Positions 32,483 through 42,320 of a DNA stretch of 64,000 nt are shown one piece after another. Location: the IMG/VR virus record IMGVR_UViG_3300022872_000001, positions 62,001-126,000 of that record; one strand, given 5' to 3'. Every line of letters begins with the position of its first letter. Within the stretch, counting starts at the first letter, position 1. Below the pieces are notes generated by a model, which was not told where the DNA came from, did not search any database, and saw only the letters and a program-made list of their open reading frames with translations. Source of the DNA: a virus. Made by a program: the position numbers and the translations under genes.

Positions 32483-34372
32483 ATGTTCCCAAAGAACAAA
32501 GTTACTGGAGTTGTAGGATCACGTATCAAAACTGATCATGGTTATAATGGTGCAAGTTTAGCACCTGTATCCTCTGGCCGTAACTATCAGGAGAACGGGT
32601 CCAAGGTTACCGCAGGTATGGCAGGTACTGGTCCTGTATCCTCCGGAGGAGGAGCTTCCTTATCCACCAATACATATTGGAATTCGCAGTACCAGTATAT
32701 GCTTACTGGTATTCTTCCTGCGGATCCTCAGTTTACCGACTCCTCGAGCTTAGCCCTTTTCTACCGTGACATCTATTTGTTCGATAACGTGGCCGGTTCA
32801 GCCGTAGACATCCAATCTACATTCCCTTTCTCGGATTACGAATTACGTGGTCTTGAAGATAAGGAATTGGATATTTATCGAGAAGCTCTAGACCAGCTGA
32901 ATATATCCCGTCATCTTCCAGAGATATCCAAAGCGTACCTGGTAGATGGCTTCTTTTGTGGCACACTGGTTTTTGATGCCAAAGCCAAGAAGTTTATGGA
33001 TACCTTGGTGCATGATGCTTTGCAGTGCACCGTCATTCCTGCCCCTCTATTCAATGTTCAACCTTCTATTCACGTTAGAGTCGGTTCAGCCACACAGCAG
33101 TACATGCATGCAGATGATCCGTATGCCCGCCGTACTATGGCATCGTTACCTCGTGAATTCCAACAAATGCTACGCGACGGCGATTTTCGTTTGAATCCTG
33201 TATCTACCTTGTACCTTGGTCGACGTTCTTTAACCGACCGTGCCTACGTGTCGTTCCTACATCGTATTCTTCCAATGTACCTTATTGAGAAGACGATGTT
33301 CCGAGGCACTTTGGTAGAAGCTGCTCGTCGCCAACGTGCTACCACTCACCTTACGGCAGGTGATGATTTATGGACTCCTACTTCCGAGGAATTGCAGGCA
33401 TTGGTACAACAATTCCAATTAGCCGAATATGATCCCTTAGGCGGTTGGGTATCTACTCGTAATGCTGTTCAAGCTACAGATATCCGCCCTGGTGGAGATT
33501 TCTGGAAATGGACGGACATGGCCGATATTCTTGTCCCTTACAAACTTCGTGCTTTAGGTATTTCAGAATCATTCCTGTCAGGTGATGCTTCCTACGCCAG
33601 TGCAGAGTCTGCCTATTCGACATTTTTGGAGACCATGAATGCTTATCGGAATGATCTGACCAACTCGATTTTCTACTCTACCTTGTTCCCTTTGATTGCT
33701 GTTGCTAATGGCTTGTATAAGGATGCTAAAGTTAAGGTACAAGGTAATGATGTATCAGGATTCTTACGCAACGCCTCGAATCGCGCGAACCTGAAAATGC
33801 CTCAGATCATTTGGCATAAATCTCTGGAAGCCAAAGGCGAGGACAACAAATTCGATATGTTGGAAAAGGCATCAGAGAAAGGTGTTCCAGTTCCATTGAA
33901 AACCTGGATGGCTGCCGCAGGTGTCGATCCAGAAGTCCTAGAAAAGGATTTGAAAGACGATAAAGAATACCGTGCGCAACTTGCAAAGTACACAGGTAAA
34001 GATACAACGCATGAAGGTGAAGACGAGGCAGGTAATGATCATTATGATCCTGAGGAAGCCTTGGAAGCCGCAGCTGGACAGTTTACCAGCCAGTCTATGA
34101 ATGCAGGATACCGTACACGTAAGCCTTTGTTATCGAGGGACTTCGGGAATTCGGCATCTATGGAATTCGGCAAAACAGGTAAGCCTAAATTTGTCCATAA
34201 CGCTCGAATGAAGCAACGAGATATCAATGGTATGATTGCCAAGGTTTCAGCAAGGGCGGAGCGCGATCCAGAGTATGCTCGTGAATTGGCACACTTTAAT
34301 AAGAAGCACGGCAAACCTGTAACTATGCCGTTCGCTAATGGGGGTGATGTGAAAGTTGGGAGGAAGCGTTAA
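32483..34372 (+). CDS. portal protein
   Basis: A 629-residue protein recognised by order (after terminase), size and blocks such as FRGTLVEAARRQRATTHL and PGGDFWKWTDMADILVPYKLRALGIS, followed by a SYASAES helix of the kind that precedes the portal crown. It forms the dodecameric ring at one capsid vertex through which DNA passes. AAGGA lies 6 bases before the ATG. The capsid genes are not next to it in this window. Confidence 0.82.
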   Translation: MFPKNKVTGVVGSRIKTDHGYNGASLAPVSSGRNYQENGSKVTAGMAGTGPVSSGGGASLSTNTYWNSQYQYMLTGILPADPQFTDSSSLALFYRDIYLFDNVAGSAVDIQSTFPFSDYELRGLEDKELDIYREALDQLNISRHLPEISKAYLVDGFFCGTLVFDAKAKKFMDTLVHDALQCTVIPAPLFNVQPSIHVRVGSATQQYMHADDPYARRTMASLPREFQQMLRDGDFRLNPVSTLYLGRRSLTDRAYVSFLHRILPMYLIEKTMFRGTLVEAARRQRATTHLTAGDDLWTPTSEELQALVQQFQLAEYDPLGGWVSTRNAVQATDIRPGGDFWKWTDMADILVPYKLRALGISESFLSGDASYASAESAYSTFLETMNAYRNDLTNSIFYSTLFPLIAVANGLYKDAKVKVQGNDVSGFLRNASNRANLKMPQIIWHKSLEAKGEDNKFDMLEKASEKGVPVPLKTWMAAAGVDPEVLEKDLKDDKEYRAQLAKYTGKDTTHEGEDEAGNDHYDPEEALEAAAGQFTSQSMNAGYRTRKPLLSRDFGNSASMEFGKTGKPKFVHNARMKQRDINGMIAKVSARAERDPEYARELAHFNKKHGKPVTMPFANGGDVKVGRKR

Positions 34373-34623
34373 TGTTTTCATATGTCGTTGCTCGCGTCAA
34401 GCCAGAATCAGATTACCAATGGTACGTTTTCACTGGACCGAAACCTGTTAGTTTGGAGTTTAGAGGCAATCCTATTGTCATCCATAAAGGTGAACGCTTT
34501 GGTGTGCGTAAGTCGTCCAACAATAAGGAGATCCGACTAGTTCGAGATAATGATATTACTCGGGTTCTAACGATCTCCTTAGACCAAGCTAAGAAATTAG
34601 CTAAACAGGTAAAAGCGGAGTAA
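34372..34623 (+). CDS. small hypothetical protein
   Basis: An 83-residue protein starting on the last base of the portal stop codon (TAATG). It has beta-type segments and a basic C-terminal helix. Co-translation with the portal is likely. Function unknown. Confidence 0.6.
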   Translation: MFSYVVARVKPESDYQWYVFTGPKPVSLEFRGNPIVIHKGERFGVRKSSNNKEIRLVRDNDITRVLTISLDQAKKLAKQVKAE

Positions 34624-34625
34624 TT

Positions 34626-35090
34626 ATGCCAACCAAAGTAAACGCCAAGATTGTAGGCAAGGATTTCTTCTTTGGGGTGAAATGGGATTCTTATACACCT
34701 CAGGTTGAGGCACAGCTTACTAAAGATCTCATCGCCATGTCTACGCAAGCGCGTGGACTAAACTTCGTAATGGTGTGTGACTCGAACGAAGCTGATCGTT
34801 TGTTAATCTCTATGAGAGTCAAGCGTATTACAGCATCCACCTTTGCCACAATGTGGATTATGTATCGTACTCAGGAAGAATCACATATTGAGATTCCTGA
34901 GCATGCTGTAACGATTCTGGAACGGGATATGTCTATGGATGTGGCTGCTCCTGTAATTGATCCAGGAACTCATTCAGGTTACGCCCTGACGCCACAAGGA
35001 CGGGTTGCTCCGGATCGTATTGGAATAAATCGTCCTGCACCCAATTCTTCCGCAAAGCCGGATTATGCATTGATAATGCTCTGGAGCTGA
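34626..35090 (+). CDS. hypothetical protein
   Basis: A 154-residue protein, the last gene before a 215-base gap. GGAG lies 5 bases before the ATG. It has no recognised motif; the C-terminal 50 residues are rich in Pro/Gly/Ala. Confidence 0.6.
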   Translation: MPTKVNAKIVGKDFFFGVKWDSYTPQVEAQLTKDLIAMSTQARGLNFVMVCDSNEADRLLISMRVKRITASTFATMWIMYRTQEESHIEIPEHAVTILERDMSMDVAAPVIDPGTHSGYALTPQGRVAPDRIGINRPAPNSSAKPDYALIMLWS

Positions 35091-35161
35091 CACTCAATTT
35101 AATAGTGTTATGTATCATCTTCGATACGCTTGTCTAAGGGTTCATGCATGGGAAGGATGCA

Positions 35162-35190
35162 TTGACGAGTGTATTTTCGGAACAGTTAAT
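35162..35190 (+). promoter_or_regulatory. candidate sigma-70-type promoter for the tail operon
   Basis: TTGACG at 35162-35167 and GTTAAT at 35185-35190 are separated by 17 bases. The match to the -35 box is good and to the -10 box moderate. The element overlaps the left arm of a terminator-like hairpin, so it may be fortuitous. It lies about 115 bases before the first tail gene in the largest gap of this arm. Confidence 0.3.
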
Positions 35191-35229
35191 CAAGACCGCA
35201 GCGAAGGCTTTAGACTGTTCCGTCTTTTT
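35178..35229 (+). terminator. terminator-like hairpin between portal-region and tail genes
   Basis: CGGAACAGT (35178-35186) pairs with ACTGTTCCG (35214-35222), with a smaller inner helix, followed by TCTTTTT. A second hairpin, CAGGAGT/ATTCCTG, follows at about 35235-35257. The 35091-35305 gap holds no credible gene; it seems to be a transcription boundary. Confidence 0.6.
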
Positions 35230-35305
35230 ATTCCCAGGAGTATGGCTTGATTCCTGAGGGTCCAATATCAGCCGTACTCCACGATCCTTTTCAAAAGGAA
35301 ACATC

Positions 35306-36334
35306 GTGTCGTCTTTAACAGATATCATCTCGCAAGCAAAACAAGGTGTGCAGCTCCAAGTTAAGGGAGCTCAGAATCAATTAACATCAGGTGTTACCGG
35401 TGCGGTTTCTAATGCCAAGAATAACATTGTTACTGGCATTACCACCATTAGTCACGCAGCTATAAGTGGTGGTATTAACGCCGTAGTAGGTGCCGCAGGT
35501 CAAGCTTTATTGGGTAACTTTAGTGGCGCAGCTACCACATTGGAAAGCGCAGGATCTAACCTAGTCAATACGGTATCTACGGTTACAGGTATAAGTTTTG
35601 GTTCCTCTTTATCAGATAATTCAGGTATCTCCTACTCCTCGCAGCCTTCTAGCAATGGTGGCGTTACACCGGGGGATCCTTTTGGCGGTATCAATGCTCG
35701 TCCTGATCCTGTATTAGCTTTCAATTGGTACACAGAATTACCTATGATCATTCCTGCCGCAGGTACCGCTGCATCCTTGCCGTGGTATTATGTTGAGGAA
35801 GTCAATCTTCCTCAACGTACTGTGGAAGTTCGTTCTATATTCAGGGAAGGTCGTAATAAACATTTCCCCGGATCCTACTCGATAGATCCTTTACGCTTAA
35901 CCATATACGCGGATATAAACAATAACGCCATTAGCTATATAGAAGCTTGGCGAGGATTGGTTCTTAATCCCACTACAAGTGCTAATGCTGCCTCCTATGG
36001 AGGTGGGTACGGTCAGGCATCCAAGTTCCAGAAGTCTATCAAGACCTTTGTTCTGGCAGCGGATAAAAGTACACTTGTGGAATTTGAGTATACCGAATGC
36101 TGGCCTATTTCAGTTGAATCTGTAAATTTAATATCTGGTAATACGGAACGTGTAGTATGGCATGTAGGTTTCTCCGTAGGCGATGTATTTGCTACCATTT
36201 ATAATCTAAGCAATTCTGCAAACTCAGGATTTCTTGGAACGTCTGGTGTAGTACCTACAATTCAACAAACGGTAGGTGCGGTATATTCCAGTCTTACTGG
36301 TGCAGCTACCAGTGCAATTAAGAGTTTGTTTTAA
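35306..36334 (+). CDS. tail-tube-fold structural protein (T4 gp19/gp54-like)
   Basis: A 342-residue protein with a GTG start at 35306 and AAAAGGAA 6 bases upstream. The first 130 residues are low-complexity Ala/Gly/Ser/Thr. The rest has the tube-like pattern: PWYYVEEVNLPQRTVEVRS, an RNKHFPGSY loop and WHVGFSV strands. It probably forms or initiates the tail tube on the baseplate. It opens the baseplate gene run. Confidence 0.65.
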   Translation: MSSLTDIISQAKQGVQLQVKGAQNQLTSGVTGAVSNAKNNIVTGITTISHAAISGGINAVVGAAGQALLGNFSGAATTLESAGSNLVNTVSTVTGISFGSSLSDNSGISYSSQPSSNGGVTPGDPFGGINARPDPVLAFNWYTELPMIIPAAGTAASLPWYYVEEVNLPQRTVEVRSIFREGRNKHFPGSYSIDPLRLTIYADINNNAISYIEAWRGLVLNPTTSANAASYGGGYGQASKFQKSIKTFVLAADKSTLVEFEYTECWPISVESVNLISGNTERVVWHVGFSVGDVFATIYNLSNSANSGFLGTSGVVPTIQQTVGAVYSSLTGAATSAIKSLF

Positions 36335-36407
36335 TGGCTTAATTTCAGGAATCTGATCGAAGCCTAGCAGTAAATAGTGTAGTTACCCCTAAACTCTGGA
36401 GCGTCGT

Positions 36408-37712
36408 ATGCCCAATCAGATTGACCCTAATAACCCACACGGTAAAGGGGAGTTTCATGCCTTCCCTGCAGCACGTGTGGCTAGTATAGAGCAGAAACAG
36501 CAAGAAACTGCTCCCTACATACCTCCCAACAGTCCTTCCAATCCAAAAAATATGAACAAACCTGGATTCATCCCGCAGTCTGCTTCGGAGAATCAGCGTA
36601 GGGCAATGAAGAACATTACCGACAGTGCTACGCCTCCTGCGCCTGTAGTTGTACAACCTCAAGTAGCGCAACAGATATCAAAGGAGTTGCCAGGGTTTTC
36701 AATGAACACCAAACCTTCGCAGGTCTCAAATGTAGGTACGGCAGGCACCTTTGATAATTATGCACAAGCTCCTGTTACCATTAAACCTCCGGTATCTCGT
36801 GCACAGGCACATGCGCATCAAGGCACTACGATTGACATGCCTGAACCTGGCTTACATCCTGAACAGGTTCCAATAGTAACACCGGGTTTCACGCGTCCTG
36901 TATCGAGCGCAGAAGCAATCAGTTTAGATCTTCCTTCGCGCTTCGCATATTATCCTTTCAAGGATTTATATGTTAAACCTTTTAGTAATCGGCATCTTGC
37001 CAAGTTGTCGAGGGCTAATGCGGAGAAGTCTTTCCTCCCTACGGTAGAAGCAGTATCATCCGTGCTTTCTACCTCGGAAGGTCACACCAATATAGCATTC
37101 AACCTGACAATTCCGGATTACTATTTTGTACTGTACTGGTTGCGTCAAAACTCCTATACGAAGTCTACCTTCACCCACACCACACACTGCACGGCTCAAA
37201 AGCATTTTGACATGATTGAGCGTGGTGAGAAGACGCTGGAATCTCTTAAGGTTCTTGAGGTGGTTAATCGTACTACCCTCCAGGTAAATATGCTGGATCA
37301 GATTCCTAATCCTGCGGTGTATACCATTACCGATCCTTACGCGACTCTGCGTCCAGCTTTGGTACGGGATATGCTTGAGATCTCGATGAGTCCTAATATC
37401 ATCGATCCTGAGTTTGAGTGGAATGCTGAGATGGCATCCTATCTTACCATCATAGCTCCTATGCCTGTATTCGACGATAAGGGCGGTATCATAGGAAGTG
37501 TAACACGCGAGTTAAATCTCGAAGAGCGTATTGAACGTATGGGTAATGAAGAGCTTTATAGTGCAGATGATGCATTCACTATCAAGCAATTCTCCAAGAC
37601 GTTGGATAAATACGGTGTGCAGGAATCAATCAAAGTTAGATGTAAGGAGTGCGGCGCTTCCTGGGACAGTAAAATGTCCCTTGAAGCCCATTCGTTTCTT
37701 TCCGCTGCATAA
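36408..37712 (+). CDS. baseplate hub assembly protein (T4 gp26/gp51-like)
   Basis: A 434-residue protein. Residues 1-170 are a Pro/Gln-rich linker. After it comes LPSRFAYYPFKDLYVKPF, a block of T4-type baseplate hub assembly proteins, then a helical domain and a C-terminal CKECGASW zinc-like knuckle. GGAG lies 8 bases before the ATG. The role is inferred from the block and from its place beside hub genes. Confidence 0.6.
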   Translation: MPNQIDPNNPHGKGEFHAFPAARVASIEQKQQETAPYIPPNSPSNPKNMNKPGFIPQSASENQRRAMKNITDSATPPAPVVVQPQVAQQISKELPGFSMNTKPSQVSNVGTAGTFDNYAQAPVTIKPPVSRAQAHAHQGTTIDMPEPGLHPEQVPIVTPGFTRPVSSAEAISLDLPSRFAYYPFKDLYVKPFSNRHLAKLSRANAEKSFLPTVEAVSSVLSTSEGHTNIAFNLTIPDYYFVLYWLRQNSYTKSTFTHTTHCTAQKHFDMIERGEKTLESLKVLEVVNRTTLQVNMLDQIPNPAVYTITDPYATLRPALVRDMLEISMSPNIIDPEFEWNAEMASYLTIIAPMPVFDDKGGIIGSVTRELNLEERIERMGNEELYSADDAFTIKQFSKTLDKYGVQESIKVRCKECGASWDSKMSLEAHSFLSAA

Positions 37713-37713
37713 T

Positions 37714-37878
37714 ATGAACGAAGTAATGGATCGGCATGAGATCCTCGCGTCAGAATTTCATATATATCTGAACGAGGATACACCGATCCTTCATTTTATG
37801 CAGCTATCGGATCGTGCAAATGCGATTCGAGAAGAGAAGAGAAAAGCCGCGAAGGACGGCAAAACTTATATTGGGTAA
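37714..37878 (+). CDS. small hypothetical protein after the hub assembly gene
   Basis: A 54-residue protein starting two bases after the preceding stop codon. It is helical and charged, with a DRANAIREEKRKAAKDG segment. It may be a baseplate chaperone fragment or partner. There is no ribosome site, so it depends on coupling. Confidence 0.5.
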   Translation: MNEVMDRHEILASEFHIYLNEDTPILHFMQLSDRANAIREEKRKAAKDGKTYIG

Positions 37879-37917
37879 TTAGTAATCATCAAACGCGGAT
37901 ACGGCTAAAGGTTAATC

Positions 37918-39816
37918 ATGGCAAAGTTCAAAAGTGATACAGAATCAAAGAAATGGAAATCCCTTGAGGCGACCACTAGCACATCTTTCCACAAGATGTT
38001 GCAAGGTACAGCTACCGAATCGGATTTTAAATCTGTGTCAAAGATATTGGAACAACAGAGTGCTTTGGCCAAATCTGTGTTTGATGAAGGTGTAAAGTCT
38101 ATTGAAGCGACAGCAGATGAACTCCTGGATAAAGTGAACCAAGGTCGTATTGAGTCAGGTAAGCGTCCATTAACACAGCAGGCGCATAACAGACTGCATA
38201 AGAGTACCATGCAAGATGTCATGCGTAACTATGCTCCTGACATCATAGCCAGTCTTAAGGATATCATTGATGATAGGTTCGATGAGATAGCCCAAGGTAA
38301 TGTTGAGGCTATTACAAAGGGTTTTGATAAACTATCTGGTTATAGCCCTACACGTAAACCAGTAGATACTCCCTCCACCGACGATATAATTGCTTTGCAG
38401 GAAGCCGCAAGCGAGGATGCTGATAATAAGGATAACGCCAAATGGCCTGACCGATTAGCGGACATCAAGAAAGCCGTCGGGGATGCGGTAGAGAATTCGT
38501 TATTAGAAATAATAAAACGCGTTAAAGGTAATCAATCTAAACCGGGTATGCAGGAAACTTCGCCTGCGTTGGGTTATAGTCCAACTGCCCGGGCGAATGC
38601 GAATAATTGGGAATTGATGGACGCAGACGGCGGTAGTAGCGCAATGTCTCAGGCTACTGCTACCAGCCCTACTGTCCAGCTTACACCGAAGACGGAAGCT
38701 GCCATCTATGAAGCCACCGATGAGCAGAAAACGTTCATGGGTAGTATTCGAGATATGCTAGCCAACCTTGGTAACAAGGATAAAGAAAAGGATTCTCCTG
38801 AGGAAGAGGAGAAGAAAGCATCTTCGTGGCTTCGCAAAATGGGTTCTTGGATGAAGGATAAAATGCCATCCAAGAAAAGTAGAGGCACGATTATGTCTAT
38901 AATTAAAGGCATAGGCCAAGGTTTGTTCCTAGCTTTAACCGCACCTTCCCTAATTAAAGGTATTGCGGGAGCCGCAAAAGAATTTCTAACCTTAGATAAT
39001 CTTGAAAAAGTTATCAAGACCACGTGGGACACCATATATGGCATAGGTGGGTCCATAGTAAGCGGTATTTTGAAGGAATTCGGACTCAAAGGATCTCCAA
39101 ATCCTGATGTCAAGAAACCTGCCTTAGAAAGAATGGACACGCAAATATCTAATGCACAAACTAAGTTAAAGAGTGCGCAAGATGCCAAAGCCAAGGCAGG
39201 TGGTGACGAATCCAAATTGACTGATAGGCAACGTCAAGATCTAGCAGGTCTTCCTGAGTTTATCAAACGTTTACAGGCAGGTCGTACAGAGGAAGCAGCT
39301 AAGGAAAATAAGGGTAAACCGCCAGGTACAACCGCACCCTCTGCAAGTGCAGGAACCCTACCTGGTGGAGGAAGTGCCACGACTACCGTAGGTTCTTCAC
39401 CTGTAGCTAGTGCCAAGTCTGCAATTGTTCCGGCGGGTGCCTCTCCTACAGTACCGTCTCAATTAACAGCAGTCAATCAAACGGCCGTTACGGATTCTGG
39501 AGGCTATACCTATGACGCTGCCAGTGGTAAGATAGTAAAGTTGGATTCTCAAGCCAACCCTACCAATTCAACGGTAGGTGGAGATAACTACCTCAGAAGT
39601 TCTGGTAATACGACTGTTGCTCCCGCCACGAGTCCTACTACAGGTAAGGGTTTAACCGTTCCCGATCCTGCTTTACAGACGGCGCAGGCAGATACTACTC
39701 CATCTCGACCTGGTGGAGGTATGCAGTCATCTACAGCTATTACTCTTGCATCCTTCGGTATGCATGCAGGTGTGGATGATACGTTACAACTTATGAATGT
39801 AGGAGCAATTGCATGA
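37918..39816 (+). CDS. tail/baseplate-associated structural protein, coiled-coil and low-complexity
   Basis: A 632-residue protein, not recognised. It has helical segments (residues 1-130, 190-210), a Lys/Glu-rich stretch, a hydrophobic segment (IGQGLFLALTAPSLIKGIAG, around 337-356), another helix, and an extended Gly/Ser/Thr/Pro-rich C-terminus. It overlaps the tail lysozyme gene by ATGA. A tape-measure-like or central-hub role is possible. Confidence 0.55.
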   Translation: MAKFKSDTESKKWKSLEATTSTSFHKMLQGTATESDFKSVSKILEQQSALAKSVFDEGVKSIEATADELLDKVNQGRIESGKRPLTQQAHNRLHKSTMQDVMRNYAPDIIASLKDIIDDRFDEIAQGNVEAITKGFDKLSGYSPTRKPVDTPSTDDIIALQEAASEDADNKDNAKWPDRLADIKKAVGDAVENSLLEIIKRVKGNQSKPGMQETSPALGYSPTARANANNWELMDADGGSSAMSQATATSPTVQLTPKTEAAIYEATDEQKTFMGSIRDMLANLGNKDKEKDSPEEEEKKASSWLRKMGSWMKDKMPSKKSRGTIMSIIKGIGQGLFLALTAPSLIKGIAGAAKEFLTLDNLEKVIKTTWDTIYGIGGSIVSGILKEFGLKGSPNPDVKKPALERMDTQISNAQTKLKSAQDAKAKAGGDESKLTDRQRQDLAGLPEFIKRLQAGRTEEAAKENKGKPPGTTAPSASAGTLPGGGSATTTVGSSPVASAKSAIVPAGASPTVPSQLTAVNQTAVTDSGGYTYDAASGKIVKLDSQANPTNSTVGGDNYLRSSGNTTVAPATSPTTGKGLTVPDPALQTAQADTTPSRPGGGMQSSTAITLASFGMHAGVDDTLQLMNVGAIA

Positions 39817-41237
39817 GTTATTCTCCAACTCGCGCGTTGTTACTTGTGCGGGATAAGGATCTTCCTGAAGAGAAAACTCAGATGGATCTAATCCATCATA
39901 TAACACAATCCGCAAGCCAAGACTCTGTGTTTAGTAGTCTGTCAGCCATAATAAAGGCACAGAGTAAAAGTAAAAAATCAGATGTTATTGCCAAAACTAT
40001 GTTATCCAACCTCATCAAGGTGCTAATCAAAAATAGTGCCTCCGATGAGGAAGATGATATAAAGGAAGGAATAGTACACCTGGTAAAACACGAGTTAGAA
40101 AAACTTGGTAAAAAAATAATTAAAACAGTGGTTAAAGAGGTGATTAAAAAGGCTTGGCGTATTGTTACCTGGGTTATAGAATTTGCGGTTAAGCTGACCA
40201 CGGAAGTAATACTTCCCATCATAGAAGGCATATTAGCTTTTGTGATAGCGAATCCTATCTTAGCATTAGCCGGTTTGGCATTGGGAGGTTTAGCTTGGTG
40301 GGCGTGGGATAAGTATTTGAAACCTACGATAAACGAACCTTTACCTCCAGGTCAGGTTACTGAAACATTCCTTCCAGGTACACAGACACAGCAACGAGCC
40401 ACCCAAAATGTAATTGGTACCCAGCCTATTGTTCCAACTACACAACCTGCGTATAGTCCTATAAAGATTGCGACGGAAAAATTGAAACCACAGAAAACTA
40501 CTTTTACAGGATTTGGTACAGATATCGACTCCTACATACGTGAGGCTGCCCAAATGTATGCCTTGCCTGAGGATGTTCTGAGAGGTTTCGTCAAGATGGA
40601 GGCAGGCTGGACAGGCGCTATGTCTCCCTCAGGCGCTATCGGTACTGGTCAGTTCATTGTATCTACTTGGAATAGTTTAGCCAAAACGCCGGCAGGTAAA
40701 GCGATCGGTATGGTTTCTATTACTATGGGAACGAACGGTACCTTTAGAACTGCACAGGATCCTCGATATAACATGAGGATCAATACATTGGCTACTGCAT
40801 TGCTGGCACGTTTGAATGCGGATATATTGGTGAAAAACAAATTACCTGTAACTGGTGAAAACCTGTATATGCTGCATAATATTGGACCAGGTATTATCAA
40901 CGTAATGCTAGGTCGTCCTGTTGCAGCTTCCACCATACAAGCCATGGAGCAGAATGGTATGAAGGCCGGTATGAGTCCTCAGGATTTTCTGGCTTATCAG
41001 AAGGCACGGTTCAATGCACAATACCAAATTGCCAATGCCACACCCTCTAATAACACGCAGTTGGCAGACACTTCCACTACCAATACTCCACTAACCGTGC
41101 CTGCACCACCGCCAAAGAAAACTGCGGTGGCTACTGCTCCCTCAAGTGCTCCCTCAGGAACCGTTGCTCAGGTATCTGGAGGAGAGAAGACCTTGGTAAA
41201 AGGCCAGGGGAACACTCTAATAGCTGTGAAAGCCTAA
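39813..41237 (+). CDS. tail lysozyme: membrane-anchored SLT-type transglycosylase
   Basis: A 474-residue protein. A hydrophobic segment lies at about 135-165 (ILAFVIANPILALAGLALGG). From about 230 an SLT-type lytic domain follows: KMEAGW with catalytic Glu263, then SPSGAIGTGQFI and NLYMLHNIGPG. The C-terminus is Pro/Thr-rich. It would cut peptidoglycan during DNA injection. It is coupled to the previous gene by ATGA overlap. Confidence 0.8.
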   Translation: MSYSPTRALLLVRDKDLPEEKTQMDLIHHITQSASQDSVFSSLSAIIKAQSKSKKSDVIAKTMLSNLIKVLIKNSASDEEDDIKEGIVHLVKHELEKLGKKIIKTVVKEVIKKAWRIVTWVIEFAVKLTTEVILPIIEGILAFVIANPILALAGLALGGLAWWAWDKYLKPTINEPLPPGQVTETFLPGTQTQQRATQNVIGTQPIVPTTQPAYSPIKIATEKLKPQKTTFTGFGTDIDSYIREAAQMYALPEDVLRGFVKMEAGWTGAMSPSGAIGTGQFIVSTWNSLAKTPAGKAIGMVSITMGTNGTFRTAQDPRYNMRINTLATALLARLNADILVKNKLPVTGENLYMLHNIGPGIINVMLGRPVAASTIQAMEQNGMKAGMSPQDFLAYQKARFNAQYQIANATPSNNTQLADTSTTNTPLTVPAPPPKKTAVATAPSSAPSGTVAQVSGGEKTLVKGQGNTLIAVKA

Positions 41238-41238
41238 T

Positions 41239-41970
41239 ATGCCAGTCCTAAATTCTGATTATTTGGTGCGTATCATACAGACAGAGACCTCAACCGTGGT
41301 TACTGCTCCTATGCCAGAATCTTTCATGTTTGATTCTGCTGCAAGCTACGAAGCACCTTACGCTCAAGGTTTATTTGGTAACGGAGCTTTATCGCAATTA
41401 GCAAAACTTGGAGGCTTGCGATTAACCTCCCAAGCATTGACGGCTCAGGTATGGCAAGGATCAAATGATACTCAACTTAGTGTTGAATTAGAATTCCAGT
41501 CGGAAACAGATCCCTTGACAGAGGTACGCGATCCTATATTGGCTTTATTAAAGCTGGCGACGCCTTCGGTATTGAATGATCTTATTTTGTCACCGGGACC
41601 TCAATTAGACCTGGAGACCTTGAAAGCCGCAGCTAATGATGTGAGTACTACCGCTACGTCACTCCTAAATAACTCTTCAACGACTACCAATAATGGTGCT
41701 AATCAATCTAGTAGCACTACGAGTACATCGAGCACCAGCGCCACATCAAATAATACCTGGCGGAAGAAGATCAAAAATCAGGTAACTATTCAGATTGGTA
41801 ACTATGCCTATTTTGAATCCGTAGTGATTACAAATGTGCAGAAGACATACACCTCCCAGATTGATGTTTTAACTGGATGGCCTCAACACGCCCGGGTATC
41901 GGTTCAGTTTAAGCCTTTATTTATGCTGGTTCAATCTGATCTTGATAACATCTTTAAACATGCGAGGTGA
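41239..41970 (+). CDS. baseplate protein, unassigned
   Basis: A 243-residue protein with a Ser/Thr/Asn linker at about 145-170 that separates two beta-rich domains. Its order, between the tail lysozyme and a gp53-like wedge gene, makes a baseplate role likely. No specific family recognised. Confidence 0.6.
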   Translation: MPVLNSDYLVRIIQTETSTVVTAPMPESFMFDSAASYEAPYAQGLFGNGALSQLAKLGGLRLTSQALTAQVWQGSNDTQLSVELEFQSETDPLTEVRDPILALLKLATPSVLNDLILSPGPQLDLETLKAAANDVSTTATSLLNNSSTTTNNGANQSSSTTSTSSTSATSNNTWRKKIKNQVTIQIGNYAYFESVVITNVQKTYTSQIDVLTGWPQHARVSVQFKPLFMLVQSDLDNIFKHAR

Positions 41971-41973
41971 TTC

Positions 41974-42309
41974 ATGTCTACCGATTACGATTACTCCAAA
42001 TACACACCGTTGGATAGCACAGGTATTGACTATGATGTTTTTAAGTCTGCCTATAAGAATATCCGATTTGCCTTGCCTACCGCACAGAAACATTCCGTTA
42101 CCGATGCCGATATGGCTAATCTCCCAGGTATTAGTTACCTGTATTATGGGGATGTTTCATTGTGGCGTATCATTCTGTACTTCAATGGTTTGACAGATGC
42201 TTTGCAGGATGTTTATCCAGGTATGACGCTTAATATTGCCGCTAAGTCCGATATCATTAACTACGTATCTAAGCAGCAAAATAATAGCCCAATGAATATT
42301 ATTATTTAA
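41974..42309 (+). CDS. baseplate wedge protein, gp53/LysM-like
   Basis: A 111-residue protein with the YYGDVSLWRIILYFNG block followed by YPGMTLNI, the pattern of the LysM-like fold in T4 gp53-type wedge proteins. It should join wedges in the baseplate. It lies among baseplate genes with 3-8 base spacing. Confidence 0.65.
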   Translation: MSTDYDYSKYTPLDSTGIDYDVFKSAYKNIRFALPTAQKHSVTDADMANLPGISYLYYGDVSLWRIILYFNGLTDALQDVYPGMTLNIAAKSDIINYVSKQQNNSPMNIII

Positions 42310-42320
42310 TAGGCGCAGTG

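Noticed and set aside
36335-36407. Terminator after the tube-like gene
   Set aside because: GGCTT/AAGCC can pair, but there is no T run and the loop is long.
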